A stretch of DNA of 64,000 nucleotides from Bremerella sp. P1 (GCF_028748185.1 NZ_CP118164.1:6287814-6351813), one strand, 5' to 3'; shown: positions 25,040 to 32,864, counted from the stretch's first letter. Notes: generated by a model from the letters alone, not told the origin. A program made the numbers and translations.

Positions 25040-25600
25040 TTATGTACGCTTCAACTTTTGGATTCTCTTCTGAGTCCCTTCAAGTTGCTTCCAATTTTTG
25101 TAGCTGGTTTCAGCACTACGCTTCTCAGTCCCTTTGTATGCAGGGTTGGCAACGATACTGATTTCCACCAAGTCCAACTTCGTGATCGTCCTCACGTCCT
25201 TGCTTCCTTCTCGGTGCCACTTGTCTTCACGTGGCACAAAGCCAAACGAGCTTCCTCGTAAGTCACCACGATCTACCTTGGCCTTGATCCTACGGTGATC
25301 TTCATCATTGGCATCGAAGGGAATACTGTACTTCAGCCCCTTGGCGTCTTTGCGTAGGTGAAGCGTGTTGGCTGATGTGCGTCCAAGAAGAATGTCTGGA
25401 TTGTGCTCGTAGAATGCCATGACATCTTTTTCGTTTTTGATTGCATCATCAAAAGCGGTTGGATCAATACGCTCAAACGTACCTTGCCAAAGTTCGTACT
25501 CGGTGCCGGGTGTGCCATCGTAGAAGACGGAAGCATAGCCGGTGAAGCCTTCATCACCCCTGTATCTCAATTCAATGTTGTTGTTTCTGGTTTCCATCAT
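25040..25600 (-). CDS. HK97-family prohead protease
   Basis: A 186-aa U35-type serine protease that cuts the capsid delta domain during maturation. Family marks: FTGYASVFYD, FYEHNPDILLGRTSA (catalytic His in the EHN stretch), GDLRGSSFGFV (catalytic Ser) and VEISIVANPAY. The start overlaps the portal stop (ATGA). The length is complete. Confidence 0.9.
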   Translation of the reverse strand: MMETRNNNIELRYRGDEGFTGYASVFYDGTPGTEYELWQGTFERIDPTAFDDAIKNEKDVMAFYEHNPDILLGRTSANTLHLRKDAKGLKYSIPFDANDEDHRRIKAKVDRGDLRGSSFGFVPREDKWHREGSKDVRTITKLDLVEISIVANPAYKGTEKRSAETSYKNWKQLEGTQKRIQKLKRT

Positions 25601-27174
25601 GCCCCCAATGCCTGAATGTATGTAGGAATGTTTTCATACTGGCGTTGGAACACTTTTTCCAAGTCAGCACGGCTCGTGGCCTGTAGCTCTTCCTTCAACT
25701 CTGACAGCCACTCATCAACAAAGGTGTTAGCTCTGGTTCCAAAAGCTGGCTCTAGCTGACTCGTGGCAATGTCAGAGTGTTCTTCCCTCAATCGCTCTAG
25801 GTACTCTTGCCAATCATCCTTCTTGGCGTGAGCTTCTACTGATTTCGCAACACGCTTCACGAGCTTCCTCACCACCGTATCAGTGAGCTTGGACAACCTG
25901 TTGTCCGGTTCTTCTACGTCTTCGCCTGGTGCTTGTACCTCGTCCATCGGTGCTTCCACTTCTGGTTCTGGCTCAAACATCTTTGCAACATTTGTAACCA
26001 TGAAGAACTCTTGGCTTTTCTCAGTTGGACGGTTCAAGAGTTCACGAGCTTCTTCCCAACTCAGCAAGCCATTGCTCACCTGTTGGACAATCAAGTCAAT
26101 TTCCTTCTGTGCGTCCGTCTGGATCAGTGCTTTTCGCTCTGCCTCAATCCAGTGTGTTCCACGGAGAAGCTGGCGATTGGAGCACAGCTTGAGAGTTAGT
26201 TCTTGATCCAACTGAGTAAACCAAGGGCCAAGCGTCTGGCTTACAAGGTTCTGTTGATCCATCTCAAGTGATTTGTAGCTGGTATTGGTTTGAGAGTTCA
26301 CCCAAGATGCCGGTAGATTTAGAGCATTGGCCACAGCAACCAAGTCTGCTTCTCTACTCTCAATCCACTGTCCTTCATTGTTGGCTACCGTGATCGGTGT
26401 AACCTTCATGCCGGGATAGATCAGGGCAGGGCGTTGGCTGTTTTCAACTCCCTCGTGTGCTTCCTTCCACTTCTCCTTGAAGTCCTTGAACTTCTCAGCA
26501 TTGTTGGCAACGTGATCTGACAACTCGATCACCACCGATGGTTTCCCGTTGTTCTTGAAGTACCTTGCTCCATATTCGATGGTGGCAAGTCCAAGTCCTA
26601 AACTCGTGCGTAGAAGTTGGAAGAGCGGTTCACCTGATACACCACCGTTACGGCTCAAGCTTCTGATGTGAATTACATCATTGGGACTGATTCTGAATTG
26701 GCGGTTTCCCAAAGTTGTAACGTAGGCAAGTGGGCCATTGCTCTTGTCTGGATAGGTTGCATCAGGATCAAGCCACAACAGTTCTGTTGGGTTGCCAAGT
26801 GCGTCCCTCATAATCATGGAATAGCCGTTGCCATAAATGATTGCATCGTGAAGAAGAGATTGCTTCCACACTATAGGCGTAAGGTTCTCGGCTGGTTGTT
26901 GAGTCAGAAGCCAGTGTGCCGGATGGTTCCGTGCAACAGTGCTGTTGTTGCCGTCAGCCTTGTACACCTTGAAGGGGACTTGGCCGATGGAACCACAGAT
27001 GGTGTCCAGCCCCTTTTTCACGGCTGGATTACCAAGGATGCTTTCAGCGGTGACTCGGACACCAGCGGCGTTGGCTGTTCCCTTGAGGATGTCTTCAAGG
27101 TTGAAGCCCATGAACTCAATGCCATCTCCAACAGACAGTGAGCGTGATTCGATTTCTTGTGTTACGTGCAGCAT
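25597..27174 (-). CDS. HK97-family portal protein
   Basis: A 525-aa protein forming the dodecameric DNA channel. VKKGLDTICGSIGQVPFKVY, GNGYSMIMRDALGNPTELLWL and a wing/stem region (PGMKVTPITV, LVAVANALNLPASWVN) are typical. The C-terminal 120 residues are a charged extension (EEPDNRLSKLTDTVVRKLVK) longer than in HK97. TAGATA ends four bases before the ATG, which lacks a ribosome site. Confidence 0.9.
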   Translation of the reverse strand: MLHVTQEIESRSLSVGDGIEFMGFNLEDILKGTANAAGVRVTAESILGNPAVKKGLDTICGSIGQVPFKVYKADGNNSTVARNHPAHWLLTQQPAENLTPIVWKQSLLHDAIIYGNGYSMIMRDALGNPTELLWLDPDATYPDKSNGPLAYVTTLGNRQFRISPNDVIHIRSLSRNGGVSGEPLFQLLRTSLGLGLATIEYGARYFKNNGKPSVVIELSDHVANNAEKFKDFKEKWKEAHEGVENSQRPALIYPGMKVTPITVANNEGQWIESREADLVAVANALNLPASWVNSQTNTSYKSLEMDQQNLVSQTLGPWFTQLDQELTLKLCSNRQLLRGTHWIEAERKALIQTDAQKEIDLIVQQVSNGLLSWEEARELLNRPTEKSQEFFMVTNVAKMFEPEPEVEAPMDEVQAPGEDVEEPDNRLSKLTDTVVRKLVKRVAKSVEAHAKKDDWQEYLERLREEHSDIATSQLEPAFGTRANTFVDEWLSELKEELQATSRADLEKVFQRQYENIPTYIQALGA

Positions 27175-27178
27175 GTCT

Positions 27179-27184
27179 TATCTA
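27179..27184 (-). promoter_or_regulatory. TAGATA element promoter, leaderless type (portal)
   Basis: GCATAGATAAGAC-ATG, in the 15-bp gap after the large terminase stop. Confidence 0.4.
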
Positions 27185-27189
27185 TGCTC

Positions 27190-28788
27190 CTACCAGTCCA
27201 AACTCACCAAGCCTGTTTGCCCAAGAAGAACACTTCTTCCAACAGCCATCACCATTGCTATGGTTCCGTCAATGCGTGATCTATCTGAGCACTTCTCAAG
27301 CATCACCTTGTCATCTCTCACAATGCGTGGCTTGGTGTTCGAGATGCACCAGTTGAGACAGCTACAGTTGGGATGAACTAGCTTCTTGTCCTCAATCTGT
27401 CGGTGTGTCTGTTCAATCAATTCCGGCATCACCGATGATGTTTGAGGAATCTCCACCATTGGCATTCCATAGTCATATTCAAGACGTTGCCGAATGAGTT
27501 CAAAACCGTAGCTGTCATAGGCCACTTCCATGAACTGGAACCTGAATGAGTCTTCCACGAGATGGCTGATTAAACATTCAGGATCGATCACGTCACCCGG
27601 AGTCAGTACCAAGTTCGGCCAAGATCGATAGGGCACCTTATCTTCCTTGGTTCTACGCTGGGCTTGCTCTTCCGGCATGAAGAACTTGGGGAAGACGTAG
27701 AACTTCCCGTCTCTTGCAAAACACTTCACATAACAAGTCAAGTCTGTTGTCTTGGAAGCGTCGATACCGACAACACAAGCTTCACCTTGGAAGTCATCTT
27801 CAGACAATCCCTTGTCACCTAAGTTGTCCCAACTGATCTGTGACAACCAAGCTTCAGCACTACCAACAAACTGGTTACACATTAGTGTTCTGAACTCTGC
27901 TTCCTTGGCCGGATTGTTCTCACACTGATGGAACTGCTGTCTGACGTTTGCCATCGTGACAGTCTTGCCAAGACTAGGAAGAGCGTGGTGCCAGTATTCT
28001 TCCTTCTTCCAAGCGTCCGGTGGATCAGTTGGGACTGTGAACACCTTGCCCCAAGTACGAGGATCAATGATGGTTCCTTCCTGAAGCTCTTTGGCATAGC
28101 GGAACAGTTCGTGTCCCACTGTTTCCACTTCAAAGCCAGCGTGGCCAATCACAATCTGAAGAAAGTTCTGACGAGCAATACCGGCTGGCTCAAGATGACT
28201 CCAAGTCTCACGAGCATAGGCACCCCAAGAAGCAATCTCGTCTGCAACTAGGAAGCTTGGGTTGTGGCCTGCTGCGTTGCGTGGTTCAGAACTGATGATC
28301 CTCGCACGAGCATCACGCTTCTTGTCTTCAATGGCCAAGGCTGATCGCCTAAGCCACAGACGCTTGGACAATACCGGGTGAGCTTCAATCATCCGGTATG
28401 TCTCGTCATAGATGATCTTGGCTTGCTCCTTGGTTCCCGCAACTATCAGACAGTCAGCACGTTCTTGCTCAAAGAGATGGTAGAGAAGAAGGGAACTGAG
28501 CAGTGTGCTCTTGCCTTGCTTCTTACCACAGCTAAACCTCACCCGATTGAAGCGACGTTCAAGCCTTCCATCGAAGTCACCTTGCCAACCGTACACCGTA
28601 TCAATGAACTCGTGTTGCCAATCCAAAAGTTGTATTGGTTTCCCGTTCCAAGGGGGCACTGACAACCGGCAGAACTGGTTCAGAAAGTCTTTGACACGAT
28701 CAGCCTTGGATTGATCGAACCAGCAACCTTGTTGGACTGCGGCTTCATCACTTGGCGTCTTGATGAGATGCTGGGGAACTTCCCTCAT
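27190..28788 (-). CDS. Terminase large subunit
   Basis: A 532-aa packaging motor. The ATPase part has a Walker A-like FSCGKKQGKST (residues 85-95), Walker B PSFLVADEIASWG, and motif III near LQIVIGHAGFE. The nuclease part starts at CVVGIDASKTTDLTC, with a later acidic site VEVAYDSYGFE-like (FMEVAYDSYG). The ATG at 28788 follows AAGGAGG closely; a TTG further up is less likely. It overlaps the upstream gene by 41 bases. Confidence 0.9.
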   Translation of the reverse strand: MREVPQHLIKTPSDEAAVQQGCWFDQSKADRVKDFLNQFCRLSVPPWNGKPIQLLDWQHEFIDTVYGWQGDFDGRLERRFNRVRFSCGKKQGKSTLLSSLLLYHLFEQERADCLIVAGTKEQAKIIYDETYRMIEAHPVLSKRLWLRRSALAIEDKKRDARARIISSEPRNAAGHNPSFLVADEIASWGAYARETWSHLEPAGIARQNFLQIVIGHAGFEVETVGHELFRYAKELQEGTIIDPRTWGKVFTVPTDPPDAWKKEEYWHHALPSLGKTVTMANVRQQFHQCENNPAKEAEFRTLMCNQFVGSAEAWLSQISWDNLGDKGLSEDDFQGEACVVGIDASKTTDLTCYVKCFARDGKFYVFPKFFMPEEQAQRRTKEDKVPYRSWPNLVLTPGDVIDPECLISHLVEDSFRFQFMEVAYDSYGFELIRQRLEYDYGMPMVEIPQTSSVMPELIEQTHRQIEDKKLVHPNCSCLNWCISNTKPRIVRDDKVMLEKCSDRSRIDGTIAMVMAVGRSVLLGQTGLVSLDW

Positions 28789-29032
28789 CTGCCTCCTTGG
28801 GGACAATCTCACCTTCCTTCTTGGGAACAAGCTCGTAGTTCTTCACCACTGTTCCAATCTGCTTATCGTTTATGTCCACCAACAGAGTGGCTTGCACGGT
28901 TGGCACCTTGTCCACGGCACAAGTCAGGGTGAACTTTGAACAGTTCTTCAGCCCAAGAGCTTCAACCAATACTTTTCCAAGTGATTCTTCTTTTAGTTCT
29001 GGCTTCTTCTTAAACCAACTGAATAGATTCAT
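28748..29032 (-). CDS. Small phage protein next to terminase
   Basis: A 94-aa protein: basic start (FSWFKKKPELK), a beta-like core (QATLLVDINDKQIG) and an acidic tail. It begins at the base after the GNAT stop and overlaps the large terminase start. No family recognised; its position suggests a packaging accessory. Confidence 0.5.
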   Translation of the reverse strand: MNLFSWFKKKPELKEESLGKVLVEALGLKNCSKFTLTCAVDKVPTVQATLLVDINDKQIGTVVKNYELVPKKEGEIVPKEADEGSSPASHQDAK

Positions 29033-29362
29033 TTATCCTCCTAGCTTCTTTCCATACGTGTGAATCGTTCCAAGGCACCAATAGCCTTGTGAGTGATAGA
29101 AGTCCAAGTCTGTGATTGCTGGATCAACCTGAAGCCTTACACCGAAGAAGCCTTCTTCACGAGCAAGCTCTTCAACTGACTCCATCAACTGTTTGCCTAT
29201 GCCTTGTCTGCGGTGAGCTTCCTCAACAAAAAGATTGCTGACAAACAAACCAGACTCATCACGCTTGGCGTGAACGTACCCAACCACCTTGCCTTCATTC
29301 AGTGCGAACCACTGCCAGCAAGTCTTATCGATTGGACAGAACTGTCTTTGAATGTTGATCAC
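29033..29362 (-). CDS. GNAT-family acetyltransferase
   Basis: A 109-aa compact GNAT domain: VSNLFVEEAHRRQGIGKQLM contains the acetyl-CoA loop (RRQGIG), followed by LDFYHSQGYW. Substrate unknown. It sits between the two terminase genes, with end-to-end junctions, an unusual place for an enzyme gene and perhaps a cargo insertion. Confidence 0.8.
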   Translation of the reverse strand: MINIQRQFCPIDKTCWQWFALNEGKVVGYVHAKRDESGLFVSNLFVEEAHRRQGIGKQLMESVEELAREEGFFGVRLQVDPAITDLDFYHSQGYWCLGTIHTYGKKLGG

Positions 29363-29689
29363 TTAGCCCCCTAGAAACTCGTCCAGTGGATCACCTTCAA
29401 CTTCAGGATTCTCTTTGTACAAGTCCTTCAGAATCTTGGTGAGCGTGTTCACGGCTCGTTCCTTGATTGCAATACAAGGATGAGGCTTCACCGTACCGGA
29501 TGCACTGAAGACAGTGAGTCCATCTTGCTGGATGGCCACGGAAGCTTGGCGGTATGTCGAGTAAGCTTCAGCGGCAACCTCAAGACGTTTCTCGTTGCGT
29601 TCCGTGACAGCCAATTGCTTGGCGAGTTCTCGCCAATACTGTTGGCCGATCTTGTCCAGATGTTTTGGTGGTTGGGGGCGTTTAGCCAT
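29363..29689 (-). CDS. Terminase small subunit (P27 family)
   Basis: A 108-aa DNA-recognition subunit. QPPKHLDKIGQQYWRELAKQL and FSASGTVKPHPCIAIKERA are P27-type signatures. The start at 29689 follows GAGGGGG; an ATG at 29704 is possible. It overlaps the RHH-like gene by 8 bases. Confidence 0.85.
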   Translation of the reverse strand: MAKRPQPPKHLDKIGQQYWRELAKQLAVTERNEKRLEVAAEAYSTYRQASVAIQQDGLTVFSASGTVKPHPCIAIKERAVNTLTKILKDLYKENPEVEGDPLDEFLGG

Positions 29690-29858
29690 TGTTGGCCCCC
29701 TCATGTTCCGTCTTGGCCTGTCGCCAGATGGCATAGATTGCCAAGAAGAATTGACTCAGCGTCTTGTGCTGGCGAATTGCGTCAATCCTGATCTCTTCGT
29801 GTAAGTCCTCTGGAACCATGAGAACAACACGCTTGTAATTTTCGTTGGGTTTGTTCAT
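29682..29858 (-). CDS. Ribbon-helix-helix-like small protein
   Basis: A 58-aa protein. YKRVVLMVPEDLHEEIRIDAI reads like a beta strand followed by helix A of an Arc/CopG-type DNA-binding fold, then a second helix. It lies directly before the small terminase gene. TATATA ends five bases before its ATG. A regulator of the morphogenesis operon is plausible. Confidence 0.55.
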   Translation of the reverse strand: MNKPNENYKRVVLMVPEDLHEEIRIDAIRQHKTLSQFFLAIYAIWRQAKTEHEGANNG

Positions 29859-29863
29859 GCACC

Positions 29864-29869
29864 TATATA
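29864..29869 (-). promoter_or_regulatory. TATATA element promoter, leaderless type (packaging operon)
   Basis: CACCTATATAGGTGC-ATG. The hexamer is centred in a perfect 14-bp palindrome GCACCTATATAGGTGC (16 bp with flanks), so a dimeric regulator might bind here. Confidence 0.5.
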
Positions 29870-29978
29870 GGTGCCTTGCCTCCAAGATTTACCATCACTT
29901 AGCGAATTACCCGTTAATAACCGGAAAAATGTACACAGCCCTGCGGCGATCTGGTGAAAGCGACACCCTAGAAAAATG

Positions 29979-29997
29979 GCCCACCGGGGTGGGTTCT
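29979..29997 (-). terminator. Terminator after the HNH gene
   Basis: CCCACC/GGTGGG stem; minus strand continues CCATTTTT, plus strand TTCTTT, so possibly bidirectional. Confidence 0.5.
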
Positions 29998-30018
29998 TTG
30001 GCTAGAGCTTGGCCTGAG

Positions 30019-30348
30019 TCAGCCTTGGTTGTGCCTCTGACGGTGACAACTTGTGCAAAGGCTTCTCAGCTTGCTTGAGTAGAAGAGATGAGGAACCGGT
30101 GATCCATTTATCCACCACTCATCCATGTGGTGAACCTCAGTGGCTTCTGTGATCCTCTGGTGCTGCTCCATGCAGTCCAAGCAGATTGGCTCATCTGCAA
30201 TGTGTGCGTTGCGTAGATTCTGCCATCGACGAGAAGAGTAGAGTTGTTTGGCTACTGGATGACGTTGGTACTTGGGCTTCTGCTCACACGTCGTTCCATC
30301 GTGTACTTGGTGGCAGTGGGGGCATACCCTCTTTGATTTGGAAGGCAT
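30019..30348 (-). CDS. HNH endonuclease
   Basis: A 109-aa phage HNH protein. N-terminal CPHCH zinc knuckle, then CLDC, the catalytic TEVHHMDEW, and CTSCHRQRH closing the zinc site. In HK97-like phages such an enzyme next to terminase helps DNA packaging. The start directly follows the preceding stop (TGAATG). Confidence 0.88.
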   Translation of the reverse strand: MPSKSKRVCPHCHQVHDGTTCEQKPKYQRHPVAKQLYSSRRWQNLRNAHIADEPICLDCMEQHQRITEATEVHHMDEWWINGSPVPHLFYSSKLRSLCTSCHRQRHNQG

Positions 30349-30546
30349 TCAGAAGCCTTCTCTCTGCCAGTCCACATCATCGGCTTCATCAAATAGTTCC
30401 TGCTGCATTTGCTGCATCTGCATCTGCTGCTGAATCCGATTGAGAAGAGCAACATATTGCGGATCAAACCGAAACCGGATGTCAACCTTACGTTCGGCAA
30501 GCACTGGTTTGCCGTATGGTTTTTTAAGGATGCGTGTATTGCTCAT
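30349..30546 (-). CDS. Small Gln/Met-rich protein ending DVDWQREGF
   Basis: A 65-aa protein: basic N-terminus, beta-like DIRFRFDPQYVALL, a Gln/Met-rich helix, and an acidic end DDVDWQREGF. The same C-terminal motif ends the next gene upstream. No known family. Two bases separate it from the preceding stop. Confidence 0.5.
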   Translation of the reverse strand: MSNTRILKKPYGKPVLAERKVDIRFRFDPQYVALLNRIQQQMQMQQMQQELFDEADDVDWQREGF

Positions 30547-30549
30547 CAG

Positions 30550-30696
30550 TCAAAAGCCTTCCTGCTGCCAGTCCACATCTTCAGCTTCATTGTCTTGTGG
30601 TTCTTGTTGATCCATCCATTGTTGCCAGAACTCAATGTCCATCCTTACTGCTTGGATGAGTGGATCTTCAATGTAGTGTTCAATGATTTCATTCAT
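30550..30696 (-). CDS. Small acidic protein ending DVDWQQEGF
   Basis: A 48-aa ORF from the ATG at 30696. A longer reading from 30795 would begin right at a TATATA promoter but runs through a strong hairpin. The C-terminus EAEDVDWQQEGF matches its neighbour. It is rich in Trp, Gln and Glu. Unknown function. Confidence 0.45.
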   Translation of the reverse strand: MNEIIEHYIEDPLIQAVRMDIEFWQQWMDQQEPQDNEAEDVDWQQEGF

Positions 30697-30715
30697 GGTG
30701 TTGTCCCTACAAGCG

Positions 30716-30762
30716 ACAAGCCCAAGCAGAGAAGGGGCTTTCTTCTTCCGGCTTGGGCTTGT
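30716..30762 (-). promoter_or_regulatory. 12-bp leader hairpin
   Basis: Perfect stem ACAAGCCCAAGC (30716-30727) / GCTTGGGCTTGT (30751-30762), 23-nt loop, no T-run. It lies between the promoter motif and the 30696 start. Confidence 0.5.
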
Positions 30763-30798
30763 GGGTAACAAAGATTGTCTACGAGGAATAGACATCCT

Positions 30799-30804
30799 TA
30801 TATA
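30799..30804 (-). promoter_or_regulatory. TATATA element promoter (small genes and HNH)
   Basis: CGACTATATAAGG-ATG. It directly follows the TTTTTG tract of the terminator at 30823-30888. Confidence 0.45.
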
Positions 30805-30822
30805 GTCGCCTGAAAACAAAAA

Positions 30823-30888
30823 TCCCCGCCAATTCCAAGAGTTGTATTTTCGCTGGGACGATGGAGCAACTTCTGACATTGGCGGGGA
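30823..30888 (-). terminator. Branched terminator
   Basis: Outer 11-bp stem TCCCCGCCAAT/ATTGGCGGGGA enclosing 44 nt with its own AGTTG/CAACT stem; minus strand continues ATTTTTG. It lies after the 30945 gene. Confidence 0.7.
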
Positions 30889-30944
30889 AGTAAATCATTC
30901 CACGAACATATCAGAGTGATGTTCGTTGAATATCCCAAACTTCT

Positions 30945-31373
30945 TTAGGTGGACTTGGATTTTCGCATGAACTGAATAGGTTTGAGAACAAGTACGAACT
31001 GGCCGATTTCGGAAGCCAGCTTCTTTACTTTGGCTTCCGACAACTTGAAGCAGACGATAGCCAAGGGGGTAGCCTTAAAACCATTCTTCCCGGCTGGGAT
31101 GAGGAAATCACCGTGCGGAACGATGACGTGATATTCATCACCAATGAGTAGGCCAAGCTGAGTGAGCTTGATGAAGGCGATATAGGGAACCTTGCAATCA
31201 TGGACAAACTGATTCAATCTGACTGGCACATCACTCTTGGCTTTCAGTGCGTTCATCACGAACCGTTGCTTTTTGTCCGTCAAGAAGCTCTTGGGATCAA
31301 TCGTGACTGCTGTTTTGCCAAGGGTGGCCAAGCAAGCTTCAGTGAGTGCTTCAATCTTGGTGATCTCTGACAT
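30945..31373 (-). CDS. Hypothetical element protein
   Basis: A 142-aa protein from the ATG at 31373, preceded by AGAGGAG. A helical N-terminal half, then beta-like IGDEYHVIVPHGDFLIPAG. Not recognised. It is alone between a terminator and the next gene. A role in early gene control is possible from its place, but there is no motif to support it. Confidence 0.5.
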   Translation of the reverse strand: MSEITKIEALTEACLATLGKTAVTIDPKSFLTDKKQRFVMNALKAKSDVPVRLNQFVHDCKVPYIAFIKLTQLGLLIGDEYHVIVPHGDFLIPAGKNGFKATPLAIVCFKLSEAKVKKLASEIGQFVLVLKPIQFMRKSKST

Positions 31374-31459
31374 TGCGTCTCCTCTTGAGGGTTGATGAAA
31401 TTGACGCTCCACAATACCGGTCCAAAATCCACCCTAGAAGGAGCTTCCCACAAGATTCA

Positions 31460-31873
31460 TCATTCCTTCACCTGAAGCCAACTAAGAACTGCCTTTGTCC
31501 AATGGCGTCCATCGTATGGGCCAAGCCTCTTGAGTTGTCCCTTGTCATAGATGAGGAAACTGAAGCTGATGATGTCTTTGGTGGTGTCAATTGCTCGATC
31601 TTCTGATACTACAATCTTTGCAAGAGCGTAGGCTTGCTTGCCTTTGCCATTGCGGGTGAAGTTCTCACCTAAGATACGTTGGCCGTTAGTCAACTCGTTG
31701 AGGTTGTCTGTCTTGCTGGATAGTTCAACCAGAAGCAAGCGTCCTGCGTTGTCTAAGATCATGTCTCCATCACTTGGCGTGATCTTCCTTGGAAGATGTT
31801 CTGTCCAACCACTGTGATCCAACAGCTTGGCCTTGATGTAAGCATCAAGGTGCTTTATTTCTCCACGTCCCAT
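31460..31873 (-). CDS. Possible PD-(D/E)xK-fold protein
   Basis: A 137-aa protein. SDGDMILDNAGRLLLVELSSK has the spacing of a restriction-like nuclease core (Asp, then Glu-x-Ser/Lys), followed by a Gln in TNGQ. The Lys of the usual E-x-K is shifted, so catalysis is uncertain. The start lies five bases after TACATA, suggesting the leaderless mode. It is divergent from the structured RNA. Confidence 0.45.
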   Translation of the reverse strand: MGRGEIKHLDAYIKAKLLDHSGWTEHLPRKITPSDGDMILDNAGRLLLVELSSKTDNLNELTNGQRILGENFTRNGKGKQAYALAKIVVSEDRAIDTTKDIISFSFLIYDKGQLKRLGPYDGRHWTKAVLSWLQVKE

Positions 31874-31878
31874 GAAGG

Positions 31879-31884
31879 TATGTA
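31879..31884 (-). promoter_or_regulatory. TACATA element promoter, leaderless type
   Basis: TACATACCTTC-ATG in front of the 31873 gene. Confidence 0.3.
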
Positions 31885-31925
31885 TTCATGAGGAGGAATC
31901 TTTTGGTTCTAAAGTCAACAGAGTA

Positions 31926-31949
31926 TTACAACTTGACTAAGAGTTGTAA
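31926..31949. promoter_or_regulatory. Operator-like dyad between divergent units
   Basis: TTACAACT (31926-31933) and AGTTGTAA (31942-31949), a perfect 8-bp dyad with 8-bp spacer. It sits between the 31873 gene and the structured RNA and could control both. Confidence 0.5.
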
Positions 31950-31975
31950 CAGTGATGAGTCGTTCTTAAATATCT

Positions 31976-32004
31976 TTGTAAAATTGAAGTCGAGATGCTA
32001 ATAT
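31976..32004 (+). promoter_or_regulatory. Promoter of the structured RNA
   Basis: TTGTAA (31976-31981), 17-bp spacer, TAATAT (31999-32004); start expected near 32010. Confidence 0.5.
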
Positions 32005-32007
32005 ACT

Positions 32008-32580
32008 CGTGCCTCTTGGAGACATCTGAGAAGGAAGTCAAGTGTTGAACGGCTTGGCGGGTTTCTGGAACTGTATCACGCTTCAGTTCTTGTGCTGGCA
32101 ACAAAAGCCCCAATTTGGCACTGCTGAAACCTTTGGCAAAGTGTGAACTTCTTGTTCCGCCTCACCGGGGAAGTTCCGGTAGGTATGGGCGAACGATAGC
32201 CGAGAACATACTTGAGTTGAGTCTATCGTTACAACTTTGGTGACAAGGTTGTCTGTCTACGGGCAGTTAAGGGAAAGAGGACGTGGAGTTGCCCTGAGTA
32301 CACCGGAGTATCTTAGTTGTCTTGTACAACTGAGTCAGGTGTAAGCAACGCTATACTAAGGAACAAAGCTCTTGAGCTTTGAGGTTGTCTTGTCTTCTTT
32401 GGAGATAAGGCAGGGAAACCCCAGCAGGATCAACCACCTTTTGGTTGGGCAGGGAATACCAGAGTCCAGTAGTTGTGGCACTGTGCATAGCAAAAGCGAA
32501 GCAACCAGAGCGAACAATCGAAACACTCCCTTACCTTCTTCCGTGGCAGCGAGCGATCTCAGACGAGGGTGGTACGTACT
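32008..32580 (+). ncRNA. Candidate giant structured phage RNA
   Basis: About 570 nt without a convincing ORF. Stems seen: 32192-32199/32223-32230 (8 bp), 32261-32265/32290-32294, 32299-32304/32338-32343 enclosing the 9-bp 32312-32320/32326-32334, 32364-32370/32375-32381 with a CUUG tetraloop, 32389-32395/32403-32409 (7 bp), 32431-32436/32442-32447, 32164-32168/32176-32180, 32131-32134/32138-32141, and a closing GUGCC/GGUAC of the two ends. Several stems need G-U pairs that work only on the plus strand. Size and phage context resemble ROOL/GOLLD RNAs; a group I intron or a new class are alternatives. I could not match a family consensus from memory. Confidence 0.7.
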
Positions 32581-32612
32581 TATAGAAAGTTTTAGATATA
32601 GGGCGTGGCAGT

Positions 32613-32804
32613 ATGGAAACCACCAGACAACAGAAGACAACCTACCCAATCCTCAGCAACTATAGAGTGAAGTGGTTTGTTGGCAGGACACTTAATAGAG
32701 GAACCGTCAAGGAAGGATACAAGGAAAATGGTATCCTGATGCTCAAAATCATTACAGACGATGGGAAGACAATCACGCTGCCTTCTAGCAGGCTTGCCGA
32801 CTAA
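32613..32804 (+). CDS. Small beta-rich protein downstream of the structured RNA
   Basis: A 63-aa ORF: YRVKWFVGRTLNRGTV and GILMLKIITDDGKTITLPSS read as a small beta barrel. A weak GGGCGTGG lies before the ATG. No terminator separates it from the RNA, so both may share one transcript. Family unknown; an RNA- or DNA-binding barrel is one possibility. Confidence 0.5.
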   Translation: METTRQQKTTYPILSNYRVKWFVGRTLNRGTVKEGYKENGILMLKIITDDGKTITLPSSRLAD

Positions 32805-32864
32805 AGAAGTGTAATGCTAGAATCTCGCCGTTTGAAGGTTATTGAACGCCAAAAGGATTTACCG

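Noticed and set aside
32008-32580. Group II intron, tmRNA or RNase P RNA
   Set aside because: No domain V-like hairpin, no tRNA-like ends and no RNase P consensus core could be found by eye.
32356-32665. Overlapping ORFs on both strands inside the structured RNA region
   Set aside because: Neither has a ribosome site or protein-like composition; both cross several strong stems, so they look like chance frames.
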